From positions 1 to 64,000 of the forward strand of contig JAUCBJ010007824.1 in the NCBI GenBank assembly GCA_032718475.1: DNA of 64,000 nucleotides, read 5' to 3'. This document shows, one piece after another, positions 54,102 through 64,000 of this stretch. Position numbers and translations under genes: made by a program. Source of the DNA: Nemertoderma westbladi. Lineage: Eukaryota; Xenacoelomorpha; Nemertodermatida; Nemertodermatidae. The notes below the pieces were generated by a model. That model had not been told where the DNA came from. It ran no database searches and saw nothing but the letters and a program-made list of their open reading frames with translations. Position 1 is the stretch's first letter. Each line of letters starts with the position of its first letter.

Positions 54102-56355
54102 ATAACAGTTATTATCGTCTGATTGCAGTGTAGGCAATAAATACAGTTTAATATTGTTCTGGTAAGAACAATAACAGTTATTGCTTCTGTATTGCAGTAG
54201 GCAATAAAGCTGAAGTACCGGTCAACCGGTACCCAGTAGGCCTAACTACCTAAACACCCGAACCGGTACTTACAGTACAGCAGTACAGGTACAGCAGTAT
54301 TATTTCGATTGTGATATATTGTATATTGTAGGCTGTTAGGGGATTAGGGATTGATCATCCCTTATTCCTTTGTATGGTTTACTTATTTCTGTCAGTTTTA
54401 TTTATTTGTAGGCTAATATTGAGCAGAAGGCGTGTAAGCCTGCTCAGATTGTACAGATAATTTATAGGCTGGATTGTTGTCTGGCTGTTGTTAGGTCTGA
54501 AGAGATTACGGTGTGTGTAGAACGAGTTAGGAATGTAGGGGCTTCCAGTGCTGTGAGGTAAATCCCCTCGAAAGAATAAGTCGTACTACTCGGTTAGAAC
54601 GCATACTAACTAACCATTTCGGAGTCTGCATATACTGTAGTTTGTTTAGGCTTGATAGTAGTCTGCCAGCGTTTGGTCTGTATTTTTGTTTGTGTAGTCT
54701 GTACGGGTAGCGTAATATTTCTTATTTAGATAATTTGTAGGCTGGATTGTTGTCTGGCTGTTATTAGGTCTGAAGAGATTTCGGTGTGTGTAGAGTGTAT
54801 GTCCGATAAATTACTAGTTAGGAACGTAGGGGCTTCCAGTGCTGTGAGGTAAATCCCCTCGAAAGAATAAGTCATACTACTCGGTTAGAACGCATACTAA
54901 CTAACCATTTCGGAGTCTGCATATACTGTAGTTTGTTTGGGCTTGATAGTAGTCTGCCAGCGTTTGGTCTGTATTTTGTTTGAGTAGTCTGTACGTGTAG
55001 CGTAATATTTATTATTCAGAGTTTATGCGATTATTCGCAACATTCATATCCCCAAGTTTATTCCTACAGTAATTGTGCTTGTTGTACATACCGTTATAGT
55101 TAAATTAACCCCGGTACTACATCAGGGCTGCTTGGCGTAGGTAAAGACTGGTGATTTTGTGCCCCGGTCACTCCAGCAGATACCGTGGTTCTTTTAGCTG
55201 TACAAGTATTTCTAACTGCTGATTATTTGTTGTATAAGTACTTGTACCTAATTTAGGGTTTAGTGTACAGTGCTTTCCGAAGGTAATTAGTGTGTAGACA
55301 GTATATTTGTGTTGTAAAGTGGTTAATAGGCACGTTGGTTCTGGTAGACCGCGGTAATTAACTTCTAGGTAGGAACACTCCGTGATACATAACGTAGTAC
55401 TTATAGCGATACGGCTATAAGTCGTCAGACGGTGGTATTTTTCCTATCTGGACAATGCAGTATATTTACTACTGCTTTGTTATTTTCAAATACCGTAGTA
55501 CCCTGTCCGTTGTAATAACCAGATATTCTAACCCTTTGTTAGGCTGGTTTGTAGACTTCTTGTAAAATTACCCTAAAAATTCGTACGTGTAAATTTTTGT
55601 GTTTATTTAGAGATTGTAATCTCACCCCGAATTGTACGTAATTTGTAGTATTAAGTAACTTAGGTAAATTAGAATTATTTGTTTTAGTGTCCAACAAGTA
55701 GCACTTCACTGAGAGCGTACAGCTTCTGTGCGGTGACTCCTTCCCAGAAATAATAACATTTATTTCAAATATTGACAAAAACCCATTAAACGGGTATATA
55801 TATTATAAATCAACTCAAACCGATTTATAAAATAGTAGGCCTGTCTTACAACCATTAGGTCTTAATATCAGTTGGACTACTGCTTAAATAACGGTAATCA
55901 AGTAAAGTAAAGTAACCAAGTAACCCCTAAAATTCAGAAATTCAATTATTCTAAAATAATTGACATACCGGTATTTACGATAGGCTCATTATATCTATTT
56001 CTATAAATTTGCGCTGAAATTATATACCGGTATTCTGTAATTAATTCTAGTCCATAATTATACTTATATGTACTATAAGTGTAAGCTGTATACCGGTATT
56101 CACGATAGGCCTATTATATATTTATATATATAGTTGTGCTGAAATTATATACCGGTATTCTGTGACAAACCTAGTCTGTAATAATACTTATATATATACT
56201 ATAAGTGTATACCGGTATTCTAATATATTATATATATATCATGCTATACTGAGTAGCAGTATTGGTAATTAATTACTAGGCTAACAGTTGATACTGAATT
56301 ACTAGACTTGCTTTAACTGTAATATAGCAGTAGGCATTCAACTGTACAAACAAAC
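54102..56355 (+). other. 5' leader of family 1 copy 2
   Basis: A ~70-nt duplication follows the LTR (GAACAATAACAGTTATT at 54097 and 54167). A ~270-bp tandem duplication lies at about 54460-55020, and TACCGGTA-containing AT-rich repeats at 55965-56230. It is collinear with the minus-strand leader but lacks the DNA transposon, giving its empty site at about 54445. No gene. Confidence 0.65.
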
Positions 56356-57003
56356 ATGTCTGACACAAAGCCAAACCTGTCAGACAGTCTCCTAGATACA
56401 ACCATCTGTGACCCAGACAGGAGTGTGGAACGTGTGAGACCAAAGTTCAACTCACCTCCTACTGTAAGAAAGATCATCCCTCCAGTAGTAATATCAGACC
56501 CTAGGCTAGTCCAACACCGTAGGTCTATCATAGGCACTCGAGCTCAGGTCAAGCGGGACCAAGAAGCAGCGGAACAGCAGCAACACTCGAGCCGAGAACT
56601 TATTTCTCAGCGGCCCGACAGCTCCAGTAGTGCGGATACTGTAGAGCTGACACCCGAGCGCGGAGCAAAGATGGCAGATGCGGTTTATTCGGATCCCCTT
56701 CTCATCCTTCCTGCAGCAGTACTCACTAGGGTATTGATTGCGGTGGAGGAACACCAGATTGATTGGGCGAGAAGTAAGCGATCGACCAAGGATAGTTATG
56801 CGGGATACACAAGGGAAGAACTGAAGTCTATTGTCGAGTCGCAATGGAACTTCCCCGGACCCGGACTCCCGTTTGACTTATCGGAAGCTGCCTGGGAAGA
56901 CATACACAGGATGGGAGTGACAAAAGAAACCAGCGATCCAGCTGTGTGGAAGAGGTCAGCAGCAGGATACGTACAGGATTATTCAGCTCTATGGAGCGAT
57001 TAG
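56356..57003 (+). CDS. Family 1 Gag N-terminal part (copy 2), frameshifted at the end
   Basis: Starts at ATG 56356 (MSDTKPNLSD), matching 11767 on the minus strand throughout: RRSIIGTRAQVKRDQEAAEQ, LLILPAAVLTRVLIAVEEHQ and FPGPGLPFDLSEAAWEDI. The frame is lost near 56965 (after KRSAAGYVQ), where a one-base change moves the continuation to the overlapping frame 56946-59066. It is the structural N-terminus of Gag. No known domain name. Confidence 0.82.
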   Translation: MSDTKPNLSDSLLDTTICDPDRSVERVRPKFNSPPTVRKIIPPVVISDPRLVQHRRSIIGTRAQVKRDQEAAEQQQHSSRELISQRPDSSSSADTVELTPERGAKMADAVYSDPLLILPAAVLTRVLIAVEEHQIDWARSKRSTKDSYAGYTREELKSIVESQWNFPGPGLPFDLSEAAWEDIHRMGVTKETSDPAVWKRSAAGYVQDYSALWSD

Positions 57004-59066
57004 AGGAACAACTGTTTCGACAACCCCAAGGACCTCAAGAGCAGGGAGAGCTGCTTTATAAAGTTAGAGAAAGAATTCTCCGAATCAGACTAATCTTATC
57101 GGCCTTTGAGGAGGCTTCGAAAAGAAGACAAGACACGTCGTTGCAAGTTGCCGTAAAGACTTGGTTTCAGCGGGTGAGTCTCAAAGTTCAAGGAACTGCC
57201 ACGTGGAAATCTCAGTTGGCCGAGCGCTCAACCCATGGAGAATCAACAGACGCTACCTTTTCCCAAGTGGAAAGTGAAGTGACAGCAGAAAAACCGCATA
57301 AGAGGGATGCTATTGACATCTATCTGTCAGACTATCAACGATTTGTAGGTGACGAAGAGTTGAGGAGACGGCTGTCTGGACTTAGCCCTAATAGTGAAGG
57401 AGCCAAGCTTGTGTTGGACGCAATTGATGCGGATATGATAGCTGCGAACCAAGCTAAATTTGATGAACGCCTCCGCATCGCTAGGGTCCAAGAAGAACAA
57501 GTAAAGAAAAAACGTATAGAAGACAGAAAGACAACAGCAGCGGCAATGGCAGCGGCAGAAGCGGAAAGAAAGGCAGCAGAGGCAGCGGCAGAGGCAAAAC
57601 CGGCAGCTGCAGCAATAAAAGCGGCAGCGGTAGAGGCAAAAGCGGCAGCTGCAGCAGTAGAAGCGGAAAGAAAAGCGGCAGCGGCAGAAGCAAAAGCGGC
57701 AGCAGCAGAGGCAAAAGCGGCAGCGGCAGAAGCGGAAAGAAAGATAGCAGTGGCAGAAGCAGAACGAAGAGCATCGGAAGAGACCACCCAACTAGATTTG
57801 GAAAATATTCAAGAGAATCAAGACTGCATAAATAAACAGTTAACAGCTAGTCATATGCAGATGATGAATCGATCTACTCCCAAAAGACAGGGATATACAT
57901 CATCTGATGAAGGCGATACCACCGATCCTGAAGGCGGAGGAAATAGATCTCGTCTAAGCAGACGTAGAAGAATGTCCCACCGTCAGAAATTGCCTGATTT
58001 GCCCCCAGCTGTTAGAAGGCAACTAACTAACACAGACTTAGGTAGTACAGAACCCACAGACCAAATAATTAAAATAGAAAGACTCCCTACTATAGTAGAT
58101 GAGCCTGAAATAATTAGGCCTGTTCTCGAAGCCACCCCTTCGGTGATAGAGACACCTGTACTCCCTGAACCTACCTCTAAATTCACTCTGCACAGCACTA
58201 AGCTACCTGTGCCCCACAGAACCACCCCTGAAAATGTTCATGTCCTGGACTCCGAGCGAAATATTAATGATATGTCGCCCGTTGTCCCTTGTCCGCCCGC
58301 TACAACGTTGGCGCCTCCCGCTTCGGCGGTCGAGTGGGTAGATGAGGGACGACGGGAGATGGGTCTCCTGCTCGGGCAGCTGAGGGAACACCGTTCTTGC
58401 TCCTCTCAGCAGGTCCAGGAGATGGGGGAGACTGTGCAGCAGTTAAAGGGAACAATTAGAGAGGGTAGGTTAGAGTTGCAAGAAGTGCAGCAAAGTATTG
58501 CGTTAGAACGCGACAAACTAGTAAATCTCCAAAAGGGTATACCACCACCCCCTGTAACAATGTGTCAACCTGTTAGGTCTGAAGTATTTCATGCGCAAGG
58601 TGTGGAGCCTACACGCATCTATACTGCTAGTGAAGTGGAAACTCCTATAATAAACCCTATTAAGGGTAATTATAAACCTGTTGACAATGATATTCCATAT
58701 AGACTTGATAATAATCCGAGAAATTTATATACCGATAACTCGATATTAAATAACACGATGGCCCAAGAAAGTTTTACACGTCAAATGGCTAGAACCGAAG
58801 CCCGTCAAGCGGTAAAGGTGGGAGAGATCGTCAAGTTCAATGGAGATGAGATGAAATGGTTACCTTTTAATGAATATTATAAAGATAACATACAGAACTC
58901 TGTGCTATCTAATGGAGAGAAACTTAGATTCCTCATCGAGTGCTTGGAAGGATCTCCCAAGTTAATGGCGTTAAAGTTTATTGGACATCCAGATGGATTA
59001 AGACAAGTTTGGGATACCCTAAACATCAGGTATGGTAATAGGAATAACATAGCTAGGTATTGGTAG
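56946..59066 (+). pseudogene. Family 1 Gag middle and DUF1759 core (copy 2), truncated
   Basis: Homology to the minus copy begins at FSSMERLEEQLF and is continuous for ~690 residues. It reads through the position where the minus copy has TAG: here the codons are GAG GAG (57107-57112), so the ancestral polyprotein was one frame. The K/A/E-rich coiled coil (~198-268) is longer than in the minus copy through extra AAAEAKA units. The DUF1759 core (KFNGDEMKWLPFNEYY, ~630) is present, but the frame breaks after YGNRNNIA at 59055 and homology ends near 59127. Confidence 0.85.
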
Positions 59067-59127
59067 CGCCCCGAAAGTTCATTAGCAGCGGGATTATAGA
59101 GTTTTCCGATGAGCAGTTTGAAGAAAT

Positions 59128-60083
59128 ACATACATAAAAAGGACAACAAAAGTCATTAAAGGGACAACAAAAGTCATTATGCACAATTCGTAAAAAAAGG
59201 AGGACAAAAAAGTCAAATAAAAGGGGTGCATGTAAAGTGCGGACTGGCGGACTACGGACTGCAGTTTGCCAAAATCCACGCGGTCAATTTGAATTATCGA
59301 CTTCCAAACTAAGAATCCGTTCTTTGTTGTCTGGACAAATGGCAGACTGAAGCCGGCAAATTGTAACCTGATTGGTGGCTCAATCATTTACATAGGCTGA
59401 AAGGGAACTTAAAGAATGAATCATCCAATTGCAGCATTGGCTTTTAAATGTTTACCATTGCTGCATTGTGCAACACTGTAATACAGGAAATAATTATCCT
59501 ATACAGTAATTACGTAATGGACTGTTGATTAAGGGACTACTACTAGTGGCGAACCTATACCTCTACTGTAAATACAGTAGTAATCAGGTAATATTTTCCT
59601 AAACTTTCACATCAAGGCACTATTATCTTACTTAAGCCTGGATGTATTATAGTAAGTTTAGTTTTGGACGTTTAAGAATAGGCCTACTACACGTGCAATA
59701 TACGGCCGCCATCGATGACGTTAGTTATTATACTTAGTTTTAGTTTGAATTAATCGAAAACTTCAACCGGCTGACCGGTAGCCGGTGTAACAGGAAAATA
59801 TGCCCCCCCGGGAAATGTGCCCGGGGGGGGGCATATTTTCCTAGGAAAAAATGCCCCCCCGGGCAAATTTCCCTAGGAAAAAATCCCCCCCCTTAGGAAA
59901 TTATGCCCCCCCTGAATTATACAATAAACAAAACTTATTACTACTAAAATTTACAAAAATTATACAAAACAATAAACAGTCACTTTACCAAATGAAGGAA
60001 AGGAGCAGGTTACAGAGGCAGGCCTTTCTAACCAAAACAATAAACGATCATTTAACTAATTGAGGGAAAGGAGCCGGTTACAG
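59128..60083. other. Foreign ~1-kb segment replacing the zinc-knuckle region
   Basis: The family 1 sequence stops within the Gag core (~59127) and resumes at the last zinc-knuckle residues (HHILLHTEFD, ~60085). In the minus copy these points are about 800 bp apart. The segment has no recognisable ORF. It contains a direct repeat AGGACAACAAAAGTCATTA (59139-59180), a C/G-run hairpin (59792-59842) with further AGGAAAAAATGCCCCCCC repeats to 59910, and a tandem GGAAAGGAGC.GGTTACAGAGG repeat (59998, 60065). No clear terminal repeats were found, so insertion plus deletion cannot be told apart. Confidence 0.55.
59792..59842. repeat. Strong C/G-run hairpin
   Basis: The left arm AGGAAAATATGCCCCCCCGGG and the right arm pair over about 21 bases with a 7-base loop (AAATGTG) and a two-G bulge. 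Degenerate copies of the left arm follow to about 59910. Confidence 0.8.
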
Positions 60084-60161
60084 AGGCGCAAATCATCATA
60101 TCTTGTTGCACACTGAATTCGATCTACATTCGAATTCGAACTACATGTCCAATTCAGTGAT

Positions 60162-61148
60162 GTGAACGACACTGACCAAAGTTCTGAGATGGAAGGATTC
60201 TATACGGACGAATTCTCCGACGAAAACGAATCCTGTTACCTGATAAATACCGCAGTGTATCGAGCACTTACGTATGAAAAGGACACCGACAGCGAGCTCC
60301 CCCTAACTACTTGTGACCGACAACCATCTTGGAAAGCACCAACTTCCAATGTAGGAATCCGAGAATTTCCCGTAGTGCAGTTAAGGATCCACGGACCTAA
60401 AAGGAGTTATACAGTGAACGCCCTCCTTGACTCCGGTAGCACAGGAACATTCATCGACAAAGAACTAGCCGAAGACATATTTGCTGGACAACCCAAGTTC
60501 CGAACTAAGTTAAACATGTCAGGAATTATGCAGGTTTGGAAATCTACAGTAATAGCGGATTATTATGTAGGTGCGTTGTCCACCCCCCAGGATGAACTAG
60601 GAGAACACAGCATAAGGTCAGTAAAAATGGTGGCGATAAAGAACTTCGCTACCAGCCAAGTAGAACCTTATAACTGGGATGAGGACGATTCCACCCAGCA
60701 GCTTAATATACCTAGATTCAACACAGACTACCCTGGAGTGCAAATACTCATCGGCCAAAATGCGCATGAGGCGCTTGAGACATTGGAGAAACGGCCTGCT
60801 CAACCGCAACCACTACAACCCTATGCGGGAAGAACTAGAGTAGGTTGGTACTTTACTGGCCCTTCCCGTAGAACTCTCATAGAAAGGTTACCAAAAGAAC
60901 GGGTATACCAAGTAAGTGAATGGGAAGCGGAGAGCAGTGAGGTAGACGACCCAACTGAGGGAACACCATACTCCTCAGATAATGACGATATTAACTCCAA
61001 TGTAGATCAATGGAGACATTGCCCCGAGACGATTAATCTAGCCGACATCGCTTCCAGAGGAGCAACTCCTCAAGAACTGACAGATACTCCAGACTGGTTA
61101 GGTGGACCCGACTTCCTAAGTAAAGAAGATGAATGGCCACGGCTATAG
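60162..61148 (+). CDS. Family 1 protease fused to RNase H tail (copy 2)
   Basis: The frame covers the acidic stretch before the protease (EMEGFYTDEFSDE), the active site NALLDSGSTGTFIDKELAED (~95), the conserved linker (ILIGQNAHEALETLEKRP) and then the fusion DNDDINSNVDQWRHCPETIN, joining the acidic linker to the end of RNase H as in the copy at 2-1222. The junction is identical in position and in frame in both copies, with only a few substitutions between them. The apparent start at 60162 is a GTG; the frame upstream is disrupted near 60130. An indel at about 61140 shifts the frame into 61129-61641. Confidence 0.85.
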   Translation: MNDTDQSSEMEGFYTDEFSDENESCYLINTAVYRALTYEKDTDSELPLTTCDRQPSWKAPTSNVGIREFPVVQLRIHGPKRSYTVNALLDSGSTGTFIDKELAEDIFAGQPKFRTKLNMSGIMQVWKSTVIADYYVGALSTPQDELGEHSIRSVKMVAIKNFATSQVEPYNWDEDDSTQQLNIPRFNTDYPGVQILIGQNAHEALETLEKRPAQPQPLQPYAGRTRVGWYFTGPSRRTLIERLPKERVYQVSEWEAESSEVDDPTEGTPYSSDNDDINSNVDQWRHCPETINLADIASRGATPQELTDTPDWLGGPDFLSKEDEWPRL

Positions 61149-61641
61149 ATCCACGGCTGAGAATAGACAAGCCAAGGGAGCGGAGAAAGTCAAACCTAAA
61201 ACCCGGGCGAGTAAATCAAGGTTATTTAAACCCGTGATAGATCTGTCTGTACTACACATTGCCAGGGACGACGCTGTGGATCTAAACTCCCCCACCGTGA
61301 ACCGATCTGTTGTGGAGATCAGAGAGAGAGACTGGAGATCTGGAACACCAGATGTCTCACCGGGACTCTCACCTCTCCTGCCGGGAGCGATGGACCACTA
61401 TAGATCCTGGAATTGGCTTTGTAAGGCCGTCGTGTATTTGAAGCGATGTTTCTATCGTCACTATACCAGGACGAAAAGGAAACCTGGAATTGTCTTCGAG
61501 ACACAGCAGCTCAATCGCCCAGTTGGTCGTTTATGTTTACTGGAACGAGACCGAGAACTGTCCGGAAACTATGGAAGGCAAGATACTCTTCCCACGACCA
61601 CCTCCCTAATCCAACAAACATCTAGGGACTCCCCAACGTAA
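61129..61641 (+). pseudogene. Family 1 pre-integrase linker (copy 2), frameshifted
   Basis: This continues the fusion protein after an indel near 61140-61170. It matches residues ~225-374 of the copy at 2-1222: AKGAEKVKPKTR, IDLSVLHIARDDAVDL, DHYRSWNWLC, RTKRKPGIVFETQQL, and the shared C-terminus QTSRDSPT. In complete BEL elements this Trp-Asn linker (SSWNRL) precedes the integrase zinc-binding domain. Here it ends without one, at the same stop position as the first copy. Confidence 0.78.
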
Positions 61642-63278
61642 CAGCGTCTGGAGTGGGTGTATGACTATATTATTTTATATTTGTTTTTATTATTTTATAT
61701 TTATGTATGTATTATTATGTAATTTTATTATAATCGTTTTCTTTAATTTTATTTAGTAGAATGTTATTTTAGCAATTATTTAGTAGATTAGTGCAATATA
61801 TATTAGTGTTTATTACTTAATTACTTATATATTATATATTTACAGCGACGGCGAGAAATAATTATTTTTCTCTTTCCTTACTGTCCGTATTACATTACAA
61901 ATACGTAACTACAGTAAGATGAAATGTCCGTACTTATTAAAGTACAATAAAGCTCCTACTATATTTAAGTATTATTGGTAGGCAGAGTATTAGGAATGCA
62001 AAATTCAGATCCTCGTGTATCGGCTAAACCAAGCTCTGGGTAGACCTTGGAAATGACTTGCCTCTTCTCACTGACATTGCTTCGTGCGATATTGCTCTCA
62101 TACCGTATATTAAATAATACATATAGTAGCGTGATGTCCCTTTAACAGTAGCGTATAACGCAAAATAAATCTGTTAAACCCTTTGACCATCTGTAATTCT
62201 AGTCGATTAAGATATCGCGGCACCCACCGATATACTTGAAAGACAAAATTCTAGAATCAGTGGTTAACGTCCCCAGACAAGTTCTGGAATAAACCGGTGC
62301 CCATCTTAAATATTAACTATTAATATTTACAAAATCTGTCAAATTTTAGATCCTTTAAAATTCTAGTATATTAAGATATCGTAGCACTTACCGATATTCT
62401 TAAAAAGACCAATTTCCTAGAATCAAGGATCCTAGTCCCCAGACATGTTCTGGAATAAAATTGTGTCTATTTAATATTAAATAATAAAATTTACGGGAAT
62501 AAATTTAAATTCATCTTTTAATGAATTTGATAAATTGTAATTTTTATACAATTTATAACATTCCCAAAATTCCCTAAATTAATAGATCATGGGAGCGGAG
62601 ATTCACCCTATTAAGTATGTTAGTGTGCGAGAATCTCCAATATATAGTCAATAGCCGATAAAATTCATAAAATCATGTATAAAGAGGAATATTGACAATT
62701 AAAGAATTACTATTAAATAGCATCCCAGATCTGTATGCATGAGAATTACCCTAATTCTACTGCTAGCTTTCCATAATGTCACCATGGCAACAACCACGCT
62801 AGAATTAGAAGTGAGTTAAAAGAACAATAAAGGCTTGCTCCATTGAATAGCATAAGGAATAAAATAGCACACTGCTAGTATCCAAGGATACATAATAATA
62901 ACGTGGCATTCTGGAAGGCACTGACTAACGGACAAATGGCCTGAATGTGTGCGATTTGTGACAGTTGTGTGGAATTTGTGCGTTTATAGGTGAATGTTAC
63001 TACTAAAGTGTGTTTACAGTAGCGAGTCGCAATTGTGAAAGTAGCCCTAACTCTCCAGTAAGAACCTGAAGTAAATCTAAGCCTTTGGGACGTACGGTGG
63101 AGTGACTCGCGCTGGTTGTTGTGGTCGTTGTGCAGCTACGACGTTGGCGATAGGCACATCGGCGAAAGTACACCAGCGCTGAGGATCTTGCGCTGTCCGG
63201 GGGCCGAGAGGGGTAGGCAGCGACGCCCGCTAGCCTAATTATAACTAATTATAATATGGATAAACTCATATAGCAGCT
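61642..63278 (+). other. Long AT-rich 3' region of family 1 (copy 2)
   Basis: Collinear with 1223-2897, including the ~185-bp-spaced direct repeat (from ~62189 and ~62365) and the purine tract GGGAGCGGAGA (62590-62600). No gene. Confidence 0.6.
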
Positions 63279-63725
63279 ATGACTCAGTTGATAGAAGATG
63301 ATCTTGGTATCAGGGAGCGATATACTCTACCTTTACAAGCGTTTGTTGATAACTTGATACGCAGCGACGCTAGTCCAACTACTCCGGAGGACGATGGTCG
63401 TTATATCGAACCGCCGATGTCCCAGGAGCAACTTACGCGTGAATTGGGCTATCGAAAATTCACTGCTCGCTATACGCATCGTAATGGTACGCATATGGAC
63501 TTCTTAACTACTGGTCATCCTATCGATTTACACGATACGGACGATTTCGACACCGAAAGGGAAATGGTACTATTTAAATATCCTACCCAGCGGAGTCGGA
63601 ATGATAAACTGAAAATAGAATGCGAAAATTCTATTCGAAATCGACTCGAAAGAGAAGACGTTAAAGAACCGGATAAGCGCAGTACCTCCAACGTATATTT
63701 GGAATTCTTGAGAGAAACGTTGTAA
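63279..63725 (+). CDS. Family 1 accessory ORF, intact copy
   Basis: 148 codons from ATG 63279 (MTQLIEDDLGIRERYTL) to the stop at 63723-63725. The first copy (2898-3203) confirms the start, and its downstream sequence, in a shifted frame, confirms the C-terminus (NVYLEFL) and the stop position. Features: acidic N-terminus, central DGRYIEPPMSQEQLTRELGY, then a positively charged C-terminal helix-like part (KYPTQRSRNDKLK, NSIRNRLEREDVKEPDKRS). No Cys/His cluster, no membrane segment, no signal peptide. It lies 3' of the polyprotein and upstream of the LTR, where some retrotransposons carry extra ORFs. I do not recognise the family. It could be a nucleic-acid-binding or regulatory protein, but that is inference. 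Confidence 0.65.
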   Translation: MTQLIEDDLGIRERYTLPLQAFVDNLIRSDASPTTPEDDGRYIEPPMSQEQLTRELGYRKFTARYTHRNGTHMDFLTTGHPIDLHDTDDFDTEREMVLFKYPTQRSRNDKLKIECENSIRNRLEREDVKEPDKRSTSNVYLEFLRETL

Positions 63726-64000
63726 AACCGAATAAATATCACCCGCGTTTCCCCTACAAGACGTGCGTCTTTGGTATTATTGCGATGAATGCCCAAGACC
63801 CAACCAACAAACGGAAAGACATAAATATCCGCGGAGATGTTGCTTTAAACACAGTTTTACTCGCTATATTTACGGGAGTTTCGAGCGAAACTTGTTCGAT
63901 GTATCACCTACGCTCGCTCGATTCAAACGATCCTTAAATAAACCAATGATCAGAGTTCCGGAATACTCGGTAAGACCTCCTCATTCCCTAGTTAGACCTC
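63726..64000 (+). other. Family 1 3' region continuing off the window
   Basis: Collinear with 3321-3560 of copy 1 (ACGTGCGTCTTTGGTATTAT, CTCGGT.A.ACCTCCTCATTCC). By comparison the 3' LTR would start about 0.7 kb beyond the window edge. Confidence 0.6.

Larger units (their letters stand above)
52932..64000 (+). mobile_element. BEL/Pao family 1, plus-strand copy 2 (5' LTR to past accessory ORF)
   Basis: Order: 5' LTR (52932-54101), leader, gag (56356-59066), a non-homologous 1-kb segment, protease plus RNase H tail fusion (60162-61641), 3' region and accessory ORF (63279-63725). The 3' LTR should lie a few hundred bases right of the window, judged from copy 1. The copy lacks the RT core, most of RNase H and the integrase. 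Frameshifts in gag and after the fusion show it is decaying. Confidence 0.85.

Overview
The window is repeat-rich eukaryotic, almost certainly invertebrate metazoan, DNA. It carries BEL/Pao LTR retrotransposons with DUF1759-type Gag and a DSG protease, non-LTR (LINE) reverse transcriptases, Ty3/gypsy relics, tRNA-like SINEs, minisatellites and long poly-G tracts. I found no bacterial-style operon, no rRNA or intact tRNA gene, and no convincing host gene. The species cannot be named from the sequence. Practically all coding capacity belongs to mobile elements.

Left (1-17.2 kb). Two copies of one BEL/Pao family ('family 1') are nested. Positions 1-5507 hold the 3' part of a plus-strand copy: a protease fragment fused in frame to the tail of RNase H, a long 3' region, an accessory ORF, and a 3' LTR (4261-5507). 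It appears to be inserted into a minus-strand copy (5508-17230) that keeps Gag, zinc knuckles, protease, reverse transcriptase (YMDD) and RNase H, a 4.3-kb leader and a 5' LTR (16046-17230). The minus copy is interrupted by one TAG and one TAA. Its leader carries a 2.0-kb non-autonomous DNA transposon with 11-bp inverted ends and a TGAT target duplication.

Middle (17.2-28.9 kb). A 21-bp minisatellite is followed by a 24-bp G-rich, telomere-like minisatellite. The second array is split by a complete 9.6-kb BEL/Pao element ('family 2', 18543-28159) with near-identical LTRs and a CCTTA target duplication. Family 2 encodes Gag, a zinc knuckle and protease but no RT, RNase H or integrase. Its 3' region contains a minisatellite split by a ~1.1-kb foldback-like element.

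Right-centre (28.9-52.9 kb). This is a graveyard: a decayed LINE RT, gypsy integrase and protease fragments, a 5'-truncated LINE with a ~35-bp target duplication, a minus-strand LINE (endonuclease plus RT) flanked by a ~95-bp direct repeat, SINE-like repeats, microsatellites, and long stretches where I recognise nothing.

Right (52.9-64 kb). A plus-strand family 1 copy has a 5' LTR (52932-54101), leader, gag, a ~1-kb foreign segment replacing the zinc-knuckle region, the same protease/RNase H-tail fusion as at the left edge, the same 3' region and an intact copy of the accessory ORF (63279-63725). It runs off the window.

The most interesting pattern is that two independent BEL/Pao families have lineages that keep gag and protease but lack the polymerase. 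In family 1 two copies share one in-frame deletion junction and an accessory ORF. This looks like defined, trans-mobilised non-autonomous lineages rather than random decay.
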